Made by a program: the position numbers and the translations under genes
Part shown: positions 10,301-23,220 of the stretch, piece after piece
How the letters are laid out: each line of letters opens with the position of its first letter
Numbering within the stretch: position 1 is the stretch's first letter
Source: Neodiprion pinetum
Taxonomy: Eukaryota > Arthropoda > Insecta > Hymenoptera > Diprionidae
Assembly (NCBI RefSeq): GCF_021155775.2
Contig: NC_060233.1
Location: forward strand, 33,201,077-33,265,076
Direction of reading: 5' to 3'
DNA length: 64,000 bases
Notes under the pieces: generated by a model
Seen by the model: the letters and a program-made list of their open reading frames with translations, nothing else
Databases searched by the model: none
Told to the model about the DNA's origin: nothing

Positions 10301-13300
10301 ACAGTAAAGTTTGAATTTAAAGAATTTTTCGTTGCCTTATTCATATTTTGCACGCACCACGCTGAAGTTTCAAACCCAATTGTACGATCGCGATCACGAA
10401 TAGCGATATTAAGACTGAACGAGAAGGAAAACCATATATGAACGAGTCGAAACTCTGACCACGAAATTTGAAAACAGATACGTTCCCACAAGGAGAAGAG
10501 AGGCGGCGAGAGAAAAAACTGGATTAAAAAAAAAAATAGTAAATAACCGTCTACCTACCTTAAATCCGGGAGATTTTCATTTTGAAATAAAACCAAATGC
10601 TTCTCCGGTGCGACGTTGCGAGTATAATAGGGAATTCTAAATTCTATTCATCTCTTTATGAAACAGGAACAGCTGTAACCTTTTTCGGCATTGTATGGAA
10701 TTTGAGATATTCTCAGAGCAAACAGCAAGGGCGAGACGCGAGGCGACACCCTCACACCTTTTCAGGCAAGCTCGAACCCCGAAAGACTCGGTTCTCAGCT
10801 TTCCTGCAGCCCTAAATACGCTCTAAGGGAAAATAAATGGTCACGCGTTACGTCCGCGTTCACGGTCGTTCTTACGCAACGTTCTCGGACCTCTCCACCT
10901 GCATCGGTCAATTCCGCACATCCTTACGTTCGAGGCGATTTTCGATGAAAGGTCCTGTTCGAATCTCGGCCAACGCAAGGCGCGATAACCACGCCTTCGA
11001 TCACGGCAGCAGTGATTTCGCTAAGGCATGATCAGCACGTAAAGACAAGAAGATTCGGTGTTGTTCCCGAACAAAGAGGTCTCCACCCCGCGAGGGGGGA
11101 AAAAGAAGGCATAGAGACACGATAGAAGAGAGGGAAAGAAAGGGAGAAATGAGCGAAAAAAATAAAACGAAATGTGACGAGATGAGATGAGATGAGACGA
11201 GCATCGGACGGTAGCTTGAAAGCCCTTCGTTGCGACAACAATGGGCTCTCCTCGAGTGGGAAGGAGTGATTACCAACTTACGGGGGCACCCCAATCATTC
11301 CGACGCGTAACAAACTAACAATTTTCCCCATCATTATCCTCTCGAGTAGAGCATTGTTTCTGATCTCTCAAGGGCCATTGCTGTTATATGTACGCGGCGA
11401 AAACGAGGAGTTGCACAACACACCGCCTACGCAGTGTACGTGTATACACGGTAGACGTACACCGAGCGGCAGACGCCCCCCTCGTAGATGAAGAAGAGCC
11501 GAGCTGACGCCCCGAGGCACCGAGCAGGCCGGCAGCCGATCCCGAGAGGAGCTATTAAATCTATTAAGTCGAATGAACAGTCGTGAAACCCGGCGACCCG
11601 GGCCGTTCATCCGTCGTCACCTAAGCTGATTGTTTAGCTGGAATTTCACCCATTTCGGACCATCGTCCTCCGCATACACTCTCGCGTGTAGACACCGTCG
11701 TTCAATCCGCGCCGTTTCAACCGCCTAGAGTTCATTAGACCGTCTCTAGTCCGCGGAATGCAAATGCCCATCAAGGACTTCGCAGGGGTCAGGCATTACG
11801 CAAGGCCTGGGTATTACCATCGAGAACCGGACGGTACTCGCTCAATTTACTCATTCAGACGTTGTTGCGTCAGCTCGTCATCTCCGCACACGAGGATTTC
11901 CCGATTCTTGTTTGTACACCGCCGGTGAGTCACGTTTTAGTTTTGAAAAAACATCCGTGACACTTCCACGGATCGTACGAGTCTTGCCTAAAATAGCATA
12001 TCGACTGCATTTGCCGCCAATGGCGATGCGATCGACCGGCTGTTGTACATCGGGGAAAGAGACGGTTCGATTGACACGCGGACGCGAATCACAAATGACC
12101 GGTACTTCCGTATTTCGAAACCAGCGAGGTCGGAATAATTATGTCGAGGGAATAAAGTGTGCCTGGCGAACTGCACTTCGACGATCGCATGATGCAAGAA
12201 GGAACAGGATCGGAACGTGTGTTCCGGTGCGAAGTATCCTGTGCGCGACACCGAATGATCCGTCGTAAGGGTTGAAACGGTTTGTTGTCACGCGATTCTG
12301 AAGACTACAATACCGCGAGTTAGTCCGACGCTGTGCCGACTACAATCCATCATAATTTGTTTTAACCGTGACGAATCAACACGCGGTGTTGGCCGTGTAC
12401 TTCCACTTTCCGGTGTCCGCGGTTTAGCTTCGACTGCAGGAGCATGGATTACCCGGCATACACACAGTGGCATAATGAACGACGTGGAGAACGCGTGTAA
12501 ATACATCCGCCACGTTATCCGTCGATAATCGATCCGCTGCCAACAGTTACCGCGCGTTCACGAAGCGATTATTATACCCAGCTGCATCTGCTCACCTGTC
12601 CGCTTTCTCGTCGCATGGATTCATCGTCCTGCGGCAAATAAGCTAACGGGAATATCGAGCCTTTGCCAAACCGAACTGCCAAGGTGCCGGTGTTTAGGGA
12701 CGAGTATCGATTCCGATCCCGATCCCGATCTCGAGAGCAGCATCGATGTTACCGTCGTTAATGACTCGAGTGTGTGCAACGGCGTTTCAACGCTCACTTG
12801 GCGCGATCGCCGACACTGTAGACATCGATGATCAGGAGATTGTGTAAGGGGGCCGAAGGTTTTCGGGCTGACACCTCTTGTTTCGATGATTACATATAAT
12901 CACGGACAGGCGGACAGACCCTTCAAACGTTTGAATCAGATATGAATCAATCCAAACCCATTATTTCTGATACACCGGCTGTCTGTTTACTTTTTCTGTT
13001 TGCTCACCCCACAAATTAAGGAAGCCCGCACGGGACTCTCCGCATGCTTGCATAAATTGGATTCAATATTTAATGTTTATCTATACCTACGTAAGCGCGA
13101 TTATCGCATGCTGAATACTTTCGCAATTAATCGAGAGAAGAAAAAAGAAGAAGAATTACAAGAACAAGGTAACGCCGGAGTGAAGTTTTGTAAATTTGAA
13201 AAGAGAATATCGACGGCACATGGACGGACGAATTATGAAAATTAATGATTTACAGCGCTGGCAAATAACGTAGAAATTTCGCTTGTTACCTTGATCATGG

Positions 13301-15765
13301 TTTGACAGGAAACGAACGAGCCACCAGATTATTTGTATAATAATTATTTTGAGTAGCAGGTGCCACAGCTATATCGATGCCGTCTTGTTTGCTCAAGTCA
13401 ATCCTTTCCAGGCTCACTGCAGGCACACATGCGGTTGCGCAAACACAACACAGCAAGCGTTACACTTATACATATGTTGCCGATATTCTTCCCCGTGCAT
13501 GCCGTGCATCAACAATATTTTCCAGTCGCATACACGTGCAATGCAAACGGTGCACTGTCGTAGTATTACATACAGAAACGAGGCAGCCTCCTCCTTTTTC
13601 TATTCGCGTACCTCCTTCTTTAATCACTGCAGCCCATCTTCCCACTCGTTCGAGCTGATACAAGAGTGCGGGGACGACGAGACGCTCTTTTGTCATTTTT
13701 AATATTCAGTATTTTTGAATTTTTCAACCATTCATCCGCGTTCAATTATGTAGAATGAGTCGCCAGGTTTCCAACCCCTTTCTTTGAAAGGGTAATTCGG
13801 CGCGGGGTCGAACCAGGGGTGGTGCAGAATGGTGGGGAGCGGAGGGGCGGAGGGGGGGGGGGCTACATGTATAACGAACAAATTAAACCGAGCGCTCTTA
13901 AAAATCCGACACGTGCAATCGCGGCTTGGCTAAGCTGATCCCGCTGCGATAATAATAATTAACGCAAAATAATTGCAAATACATTGAAGGTGATACAGGT
14001 ACGCGAACAACAGCCTCTCAAATCCATTGGGGCTAACCCCAGTTTGACGCTCAATTGCAGAAAAACGTTTCAAATGTCAAGAGCAGTTTTTCTGCGCCCT
14101 GCTGAGAGGAGTGAAATCTGGCAACGATGACTAAAAATAGCTAATCCTGTTTCTATAGATTCGAATTTATGAACAGTTTTAGTCGGGCGTGTTAAAACGC
14201 AAGCTTTTCGAATGACTAGCGACGCGTGAATATGGAGGAATATCAGTGGAAAATAAACCAGTCTGAATATTCGGTAAGTATTATAAATTCGTGATTTACG
14301 TTAACCTTCCGACAAGTTATTCAGCCGCAGTGGCAATCGAAAGTATAGAGAAACCAAAGTTATTTATTTGATCGACGAAAAAATAAGAAACGTTGAGTAA
14401 AATGTTTATATTGAAATAGAGAAGTGGAAAAAAGAAAAAAAAAAAAACTTAAAAAGCAAATAGTAAACGGACCGCGCCCCCGACCCTGTAGTCGATAAAG
14501 TGTACACGCCTGCAGGAGTAGTGTATAATTTGGAAGATGGTTGGAAAAAAAAATCTCGCACAATCCCTCGGTCCCACTAACTAAGAATAGAGCAACTTCG
14601 AGCTAGCGGTTAAACTCCGAAGGTTGCAGCGTATTTGGTATGTAAATCAGTCGGGCCTCCCTTCACACCTGTGCAGCTGGTTATGCCCACCCGCTGCATG
14701 CATGCTCGTACAACGAGGCTACCCCACCTCACAGCAAAGGCTTGGAACGAACTCCGAAACGAGCTGTTGCGAGTTGTCCGAGGGGGAGTAAAAAGCGAAC
14801 AAAAATCCGTCGAGAGGGCGGAAAATCGGCGCCAATTTGCGAAGAGAAAATTCTCGGTTTGCCCGAAACAGTCCTGTACCACTTTTCGAAATTGGAATTC
14901 GAAGGGGACGAGGAAAGTATTCGTTTTTTGATCGAGTCCGAGGGAGGCTCGAGGCCGTCGCTATTCATGTGTGCCCGCTTCCACGTGTGATACATTAATA
15001 TATGCGGTGCAGTGTTGGTGGAGGACCTGCTGCATTGTGAGGCTGCATTCCTGGACCAGGAGACCCTACATCTCTGCCACATCTCCCCTGCTCAGCTCCA
15101 GAGCGAACCTCCGCTTTAAACTCGGTTGTACTGTCGTCATTTCAATGGTAGGACGAATGCACGCGTTGTATAACATACGGGAAATCTGACAGGGTTGGTT
15201 TTCTTGGGAAAAACCGAGCTCGCGTGATAAAAAACACAGAGATTCGTTTTTCGCATTATTTCATTTTTCGCGTTAGAAAATTACCGTTCAAATGGTATTT
15301 TATTACCGATTTCGGAAGAAGAATCCTTGAGAAGCGAGATGTATGGATTAATACCGCAGAGTGTGATTTACACTGGCGTGGAATTCGGCGTTGCGCGACG
15401 CGCCGCCGGACATCAGATTACGGAACGTCACGGGGTAAAAGCGCAGTCTGATGATGCTGTCGGAAATACGTCTTCTCGACAAAGGGAGCCACGACAATGC
15501 TATCGCTCAATGTAAATGGATTACTGATCTGGCCAATCACAAAGCCCACCGTGCCAAGTTGATACTATCGTTCAAGCATGCCGAGCTTCCCGGCGTCCCG
15601 ACATGCCTAGGCCTATCGCGCCTGTAACCGCCCCGAATCTACATACATGCGGCACTCTATCACTCTATCACTCTACGTCGAATTGTTCTCCGAGAATAGC
15701 TCTGAATTACCAACCTCAATTCCAGTCCGCGAAACACGGTGAAAATTGAGCGAAAACTTTGAGTT
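10301..15765. other. Intergenic stretch without recognisable genes
   Basis: No open reading frame here shows a recognisable domain, splice-consistent structure or coding-like composition. Only low-complexity patches are seen: a GATGA repeat at about 11177-11200, GATCCC repeats near 12712-12735, an 11-base G run at 13852-13862, and a CACTCTAT triple repeat around 15655-15676. The stretch may hold enhancers of the neighbouring Sox genes, but nothing in the sequence proves it. Confidence 0.6.
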
Positions 15766-16293
15766 GGGGTTGAAATTCCGAATTTGAAAAGTTCCGAAAG
15801 CGCCGCGTTCCGAATTTTTTGGCGGCTCAAAGTTCCGAAAGGGCATAACTGTAACGAGTCAAAGTTCCGAAAGCGCGAAAATTAGAGAATTAAAACATCT
15901 GAGACATCGAAATTCCGAATAATCGAAGATTTTCGGTTCTGTGAGTTTCTGGCTTGTTGGAATTTCACCACTTTGATTTTTCATTGTTTTCGATTTTCGG
16001 TATTTTCAAGTTCGGAATCCTGGTCATTCTAATTTTTGATTTTTCTGATTTTATACACCCGCTCATTGAGTTAACCACGCCGTGTGAGTATATTTCAACT
16101 TTCGGAATTTTACTCTATCGTAACTTGAATTTTCGAAATCTCACATTTCGCAACTTTGAGCCGTCGACTTTCCGACGATTCGAAACTTTGCTGTTCCTTC
16201 AAAGTTCGATTCCTTTACTTCAAGTTTCGCCACCAAATAATTCGGAATTCGGAAGGCGTTTTCGGAACTTTTCAAAATCGGAACGTCAACCCC
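15766..16293. mobile_element. Dyad-symmetric fold-back (MITE-like) element
   Basis: The ends are inverted copies: GGGGTTG at 15766-15772 matches CAACCCC at 16287-16293. Similarity continues inward for about 55 bases (TTTGAAAAGTTCCGAAAGCG against its inverted counterpart with few mismatches). The interior repeats the heptamer TTCCGAA six times in the left part (15776, 15792, 15808, 15833, 15865, 15913). It appears only as its reverse complement TTCGGAA in the right part (16011, 16101, 16241, 16248, 16261). This strand switch near the middle is the signature of an old, diverged fold-back element about 530 bp long. It encodes nothing recognisable; a 240-codon open frame crossing it (15954-16676) is best explained by the repeat's low stop density. 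Confidence 0.7.
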
Positions 16294-19200
16294 GTCCCGC
16301 GAGGTTAGGGGTGAAGTGGCTCCGATATGTCCCCGCCGTGCTTGCAGCAGGGATTTTCTCATCCTCTTTTCGCGAGGATCTGGGGAATCGAGATAACAGG
16401 CAGCAACCGCGACCCCCGGATTTCGCCCGCAGCTTTGTCCCACCCGCAAGGATGAGCGAAGCATGCAACAGCGGCGGCAAGCCGCAGGGTGTCAAGTCAT
16501 TATTTTATTCAATATTCGCAATAAAACATCCCTCGTATAGCGTTGAAACGTTGCTTTGCAGAGGCGCTACAATGGCATCCTTTTCAAATGTCTTTTGTCT
16601 GAAGCCCGCGAGGCCCTCGGGGATCGGGAAACGCACAGAGGTCGTGACCTTTGTCCTACGAACAATGAAGGTATAGAGCCTCCTGTGTCCAGTGATACAG
16701 ATATGAAATCGTAATCGCCCTGCACCCGAAATTATAAAAGCTGAATATCTCCCTCGACATCGGTTCTACCCGCCGCCCTCGATCCACTTTTGTTCCCTTC
16801 TAACGAACAACGTCATTAACTATTTTCGAGATCTAATTCATCATCCCGAAATTTCTTTCTTATTCAATTATCACTGCGCTACTCGAACATTGTACTAAAG
16901 GAGTTCTTGTCCTACGATCAACTTCATCGAGAATAATCGCTAAGATTCAGTCTTATATACATGTACATGTATAAAGCAGTCCTTTTCCTTGCTATTATTT
17001 GTTTTTACGTAAAATCCATACTCCCAAAATTCAAAAACTTTCAAATCAGTGAAAATGTGTCGACCTAATTTTATCTCCTGGTCGATCAGTCAGCAAAACG
17101 ACAAAAATTACGAAGGTCAAAAATTTTCCAACATTTTCTGTTGTTCTCTGTTCACAGTTTACGGTAAATTGTTCAATCTTTACGTATATTGAGAGTAGTA
17201 TTTGGTGATTCTGGCCACTGATTCGATCCCGCGTGTTTCGTTTAAGGTGAAAATCGATAATTCAGATGTAAAAGAAAAAAAAAAAAAATCAGAGTCACTT
17301 GGACGAAGCCCGTACGGCTTGTAAACTAGAAGTTACGAGGTGGTTCGGGTTTTGCGTGAATAAGCAAAGCTCCTCGCCCCCGCTTCTGATCTGTCTTGTC
17401 GCCGGCCAGCGTCGATGCACACGTCGGTATTAGAAAAATTTCTCATTGTAATGATAACTGCTGATTCACACGCTCCCCTTTGTAGCTTTTGTCGTTCTTT
17501 ACAAAGCTCCGCTGTTTTTATACCCTCAAGTATAGGTGTGTATAATAGTTGCCACCGGAAAGGTGCTCCAGATGACAAACGACGTCTGGCTGCTCGTCCT
17601 CAGTTCCTTCTTTCACGATCGATCGAATATCTGACGCGCGTAATTTTCTACGAACAGGTATAGGTAGGTTTTCACGAACAGGTACTTTCCCTGTGAAAGA
17701 GAAATGTTTTCGAAATATTGTTTTCGCTCATTTATTGCAAATGACGCCCGGACCGCCGGCCAAGATCTTCATTTGGAAAACGAGCCGACTTTGAGCCAGG
17801 TCGGGAAAACTTAAAGGCTGCGATTCGTCGTCATAGACAAAGGCTCGTCCGACGAAGGTGTGAAGAAATTATCCAGTTTTTCGTACCGTTGAAAACCTAA
17901 CTCTCAACTATTTTTGCCCAGTAATTCTCGAACTATTCATTTCCATGTCCCTTTTCTGCACTATTACAACCGTAATAGACGGAATTTCAAAGGCTCTCAA
18001 CGACAGGTTATAGAATCCCATCGGCGTAGAAAGATTTACAGTATTTAAACTACAGTCGCGAAAGTCGAGCCGTTTTGTCTGTTTTTTCACTCATAGTTTT
18101 TACTTTTGCCTAAAATTTTGCCAAGATCTCAAATTTTTGCAGCAGAGAAAATTATCCTCGACATTTTTTTACCACCGCAGACGAATGGTTTGCATCGAGA
18201 TTCGGTTAATTTTCAACTTCTAAATATTGAGTCTTACAATTTCGTTACAGACGATGGTTAGCTATTAAACTGGATATTGTTGTTGTGAGTTGATCGGGAC
18301 AAGAATATTGGGCGGTTATTGTTAGTTGCTGGTTGCTGGTTGCGGTAGTAAAGCCGAAGCGTGTAACAATACGCGGAGTCTTTCAGAGCCAATCATGACG
18401 GTGCGTAATAATTGTTCGATCTTTAATTGTTAAACTCCCAGGTGGTAGCCGACAAACGATAATACACCAAAACAACCCACTATGCGCGTCCTATACTTCT
18501 CACGAATTCCTCTACGCACCTTTCGTTAATTATTACAAAACGCCGCGCTATTCAGCGCTTTTTGAATAATGGGAAAATAAATAAATACGAAGGACAAGTA
18601 CGAGGCACGAATAGAGTCTCTTCAAACGCAATCATAATTTACCTTGTCAAATTTTTTCAACCAACAAACATAATCGTCCGTCAATACGCAGGCTCGGAAA
18701 AATTTCGAACAAAGTGTCGTCGCAAGCTTCTTTGACGCGAACGTATCGCCCTGTTGTATGTTCAAAAGCGAGTTAAACGACGATCACTTCTCGTGTAAGG
18801 TAAGATAGAAGAAGAAGAAGAAGAAGAAAGCGTTGGAACGACTCAATCAAGATTATCGATTGCGGAATCGGCAAGCTTGACGAAACTTCCATTCCGCCGA
18901 ATGGTCGGACATAATAATACCGCGAGGGGAAGAATAGAAATGCAGAGATCGACGAATGACTTTAGTCGCAGGATGACAGACTGGATTTCTTTAATTACTC
19001 CTTCGTAAGAACGACGGGCGAGTCAAAGTTGAGAGCGAAACCTCGAGCCGCAGATGCAGGGAGCGGCGGCTGCATAATGATGTAAGTATATTCGCTTTAG
19101 ATATTGTTCGACTATTGTATGGGCTGGATTTGATTACAGCTTCTGAAGATGCCGTGCGGTTAGCTGCCGAGAATAAAGAACGAGAAAGAGAACGATCGGA

Positions 19201-22200
19201 GAAACGAGGGGAACGAGCAGAGCAAAGGTTCGCCGGGATGATATCGGTGCAGTAGATGGATTCATGGATGACGCGGCAACATGCATTGTCGATTGTTTAA
19301 TAAGTCTCAGTGGGTGTCTACCTTAGGCCACTGGTGTTTGGTGCCTCGGTCCGGCCTTATGGCATCCGGCATTGTGTCGAACCGCCGACGGCAGCTATTC
19401 CGTACCGACCAAAGCGAAGCAGCGCCCTGCAGCTTCGAAACTCCGACTTTATTTTCCTCCGCGTCTTCTATTTTCATGCCCTTCAATTTTTGTACTCCTG
19501 AGAAGTGTACCTGTACATACAGAAATACATTTTTAAAACCCAATAGAAACGAGGATTCGTTTTACTACAGCTGCATGCAATTACCGTCCTGTTACAGTGT
19601 GCATCGAGTATCAGAGAATGCCTTTATTACGCGGATACATGTATGCATTTATGCAAGACGCGTCGCGGCGAATGCTGGTTGGAAAATGCATCCTGGCGTA
19701 AAGTTTATCTGATTAATTATCTGACGGCAATGAATTACTTTTAGTCACGGTAACCTGGTCAGAAGCTTGAGGCGGTTGCTTCTTGCTCCGTATCTTCTTT
19801 ATGCAAAGACAGCGATATAACAATTACCTGCAGACATGAAATCCCGCGGGAAAAATAAAAGAGGAAGAGGCGAGAAGAGAGGAAGTAGGAACGACAAAAA
19901 CCCGACATTGCTCGTGCACTCGCCTGCAGCATGACGATCCCGCTTCGAGGTTAATTAAACTGCCATTGATTATTCTCACGCTAATTTTCAAACAGTCGAC
20001 GTGAAAGTATCGCGACACAATGGTAGGAAGAAAAAGAAAGTGTAGAAGACTTCGAAACAATTCAACGCTGTCGAATCCACTGATTCTGTATGAAATCTAA
20101 CGAGCTTTGAAAGAGAAAAAAAATATATAAAGAAAAAGAAAACGTTCAAACAGTTTCAAATCGCTCGGCTCTACGATTGTTCGCAGTTTAAAATCTATGT
20201 CCGTGTCCTAATTCTGTGTAAACGTAAAGAAACCAAACTTCTACTTTACTTCTTCAGGTTGAACAAATGTAAAACACACCTGGACCATTTTCATGATCCA
20301 CGGACTGAAGCCGCAGGGCGTTAGGAATTAGAATGGCTGCGGTGAGTTGTTCGGTAAAAATGTTTAATAGCCGATTGTTCGATCCTTTGACCCGGCGAGG
20401 GCTAATAGAAAATTCATAACACCGGATGTCGGTGGATGATCGGGGTTCGGAGGATGGGACATGCGACGACTGCGACGTATACGCAGTGACAGTTATCGAC
20501 CTAAATATAATTTGATCATAACTCGCGTGAAATGGGGTGAGCATGCAACCCTGCGACACGAATGGATTTTGCCCTTAACTGAAATAACCCGAAGATTGTC
20601 CCTTGCCCCCGGCGTCTATGAATGAAAAAGGGAAAAACAGAATGTAGCCACCCTGATACGAGCAATGAATATGCAAACGGGCCCGTGCGTGCCAAATCTA
20701 GGATACAGGTCCCAAACCGATTGTTTGGGTCTCGGGGAAAGGAGTTTCGTAATTTTTGATCCCTTGGCGGCTCCGCGATTCAACCTCTGACTGCGCCCAG
20801 TTCCTTCAGCCCCTTTAGCTACACCCGTCCCTCAAAGGTTCGAGCCTGGCCGCCCGAAATACGACTATATAAAAGCGTGTAGAGGTGCATAGGCGAAAGT
20901 ATTTCTCTGTCTTTTTTTCTTTTTTTTGTTATTATTATTCACCTAGAACCTTTTTTGTACTTTTGGATCGTCTGACAATGGTTCGATTTTGATCAATGAC
21001 ATCGGTTCCCAGGTACCCAACTATTGATTAGATTTTTTTTTCTCCCTCTTTTTCTTTCGCGCTCTCCTTTCTTTCTAATTTTATTCCCTACCGCGGCAAA
21101 ACTTTTGATAAAGGTATAATAAGGATGATATTATTTTGCACATCGACAGGACTGGCGCTGCCGCTGCCATTCAGGATGAGATTATACCCTTTATGTCTGA
21201 ATACGGACGGTTTTCTAACATCTTTTCACAGAACGGCCGTCAGGATTAACAATCACTGAGTGGGTTGGTAACCATTCGTTGGAGACAAATATTTAAGTAT
21301 CTCCGTTGGAATCTTCTGATCTCACGAGTAAGCTATTTTTACGTAAACTTGTATACATATTTCATTTGTTTATATTATTTAATATTCGTACGAATTGCGC
21401 GGTTCGTTTTGCCATCAGCAGGTAAATGTCGAGCCAATCAGAATCGGAATCAGCGAAATAATTAAGCAATTACTATAGTCCAGTCAGTTGTTGATCAAGT
21501 TTTTTCTCTCTCTTCTATATTCCATCCCTTTCCCGTCGCGGTAAGATAAATAACAGAGGAAATGTCAAACTGTCGTATTTCTTACGTTGAGATTAGTCAT
21601 TAGCGATGGGGAATTGCATTATTTATTTGTCGAATAGATTGGCTGCACGCAGCGTGCGTATATAAGGTAAAACCTCCATGCTTTTACTACGAGGAACATA
21701 AATACACGCGTGTATATCCAAATGAAGAAATATACTAGCCTCTATAATCCGTAATTTTATTAACTGGCCGGGGTATACTTACGTATGCACGTAGTGTGTA
21801 TACCTGTCGTAAGAAAATCCCCAGAAGCAAGCTGTGGCACAAAGATTCGTAGTACGATTCGGTGACAATGGTCTTTAATTCCTACTTCGAATTTAGATGA
21901 AATCCCATAAATCGCTGGAAAAAAAATTACCCGTATGCTATAGTCAACTACCGGTGGACCGGCAAACCGGCAGCGGCGTCAAATCGGGGGAAAATGAGAG
22001 GTGCAGCAGGAGCGCGTAGCGAGGGTGTAAATTACCAGCTTATTCCGAGAGACAGCCTTTGGATAAATAAAAATATTTATACCGTCGTCGACTCGCGGGT
22101 TCACGATACTAAATTAAACCGACTAACGCCGTCCGGGAGATTTCGCCTCTAGTCAAACGGACCGGTTAGTCCCGGTCAGCTTGCACCCTCCCAGAAATAT

Positions 22201-22472
22201 AACAAAACCATTTTACCAAGTCTCGAATGAATATCTGACGCTAAAAACTCCGACTCCGTACGTCGGGCGTTTTCCACTTCTCTCAATTTTCATGCAGACT
22301 TCTTTGGTCTTATGCGACGGAAAATGTGGTCGAAAAATTGTGGCATCCATCGTAGAACGTGCAAAATTGACGCTCTGTAAAATGTATAAATTTTTAACAA
22401 TCACACAAGTGTTTCATAATTCTTGTCAGTTTCTCGCGTCATCTCGACAAGCCGAAGGAGCCCTTCGATTGG

Positions 22473-22489
22473 GGCAATTATAAATTGCC
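22473..22489. promoter_or_regulatory. 17-bp perfect palindrome with homeodomain-type core
   Basis: GGCAATT and AATTGCC flank ATA, giving a perfect dyad with AATTAT/ATAAATT in the centre. The arrangement could accommodate a dimer of homeodomain proteins. It may also be chance. Confidence 0.25.
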
Positions 22490-23195
22490 ATTCGGTGGTG
22501 TAATGAAAGAGCTGCTTAAAGCGTCAGGTAACGCTCTCCGACATGTGAAACGAAACAACGGTATAGATAGGTAGCCCATTCATCGGCACTCATGCATCGT
22601 GAAAATGTCTGATTGATGTAGAAATTCTATTCAATGATTGTGTCCTCGAATTGAAAGAAGAGCCATTCAAGCGTAACTTAATATAAAACTGAAACGATGA
22701 AAAGTTGGCCTTTTGGCGAAGATTCTCATCTCCTCATCGCTGCTCTGATTAATAATTGTACCGTCGCACCACGTGCCCTTTGTCCAAACGGACGTTATAT
22801 TACGGTACATTATTACCTATACCTACGTATACGTCTACCGCAGAGACTGTATGAAAAAAAATATGGCAGGAAAACGGAAGAAGAATGAAAAGTGTAATAT
22901 TCTCGGTGCCGAACAGCTCTGCTAAAATGTACAAGTAATCGAATTGAATTTATCAGAATTTTCGTCCGGTGGAAATCGATAAACGAATATCCACGGACCT
23001 CCCTAAACACCTCATCAATAACGTCCCAGCCAACAGTCTAAGCTGGATGAAAGCATGGGGACAAAAAAAAAAACGGAAAGAAAAGGAAGGGAAAAAAGCG
23101 AAGGAAATGGGTTTGGCATGCAGATTCCACCCTTGCTACCTTACACGAGGCCTCGACTCACCACGACCGGACTCGATACAAGGGTTTCCTTTTCT

Positions 23196-23220
23196 TCTCT
23201 CTCTCTCTCTCTCTCTCTCT
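23196..23220. repeat. (CT)n microsatellite
   Basis: About 12 uninterrupted CT units, followed by a short T run. Confidence 0.95.

Noticed and set aside
15954..16676. 240-codon open frame on the + strand
   Set aside because: Its first part is translation of the TTCCGAA/TTCGGAA fold-back element, and the rest has no recognisable domain or splice support.
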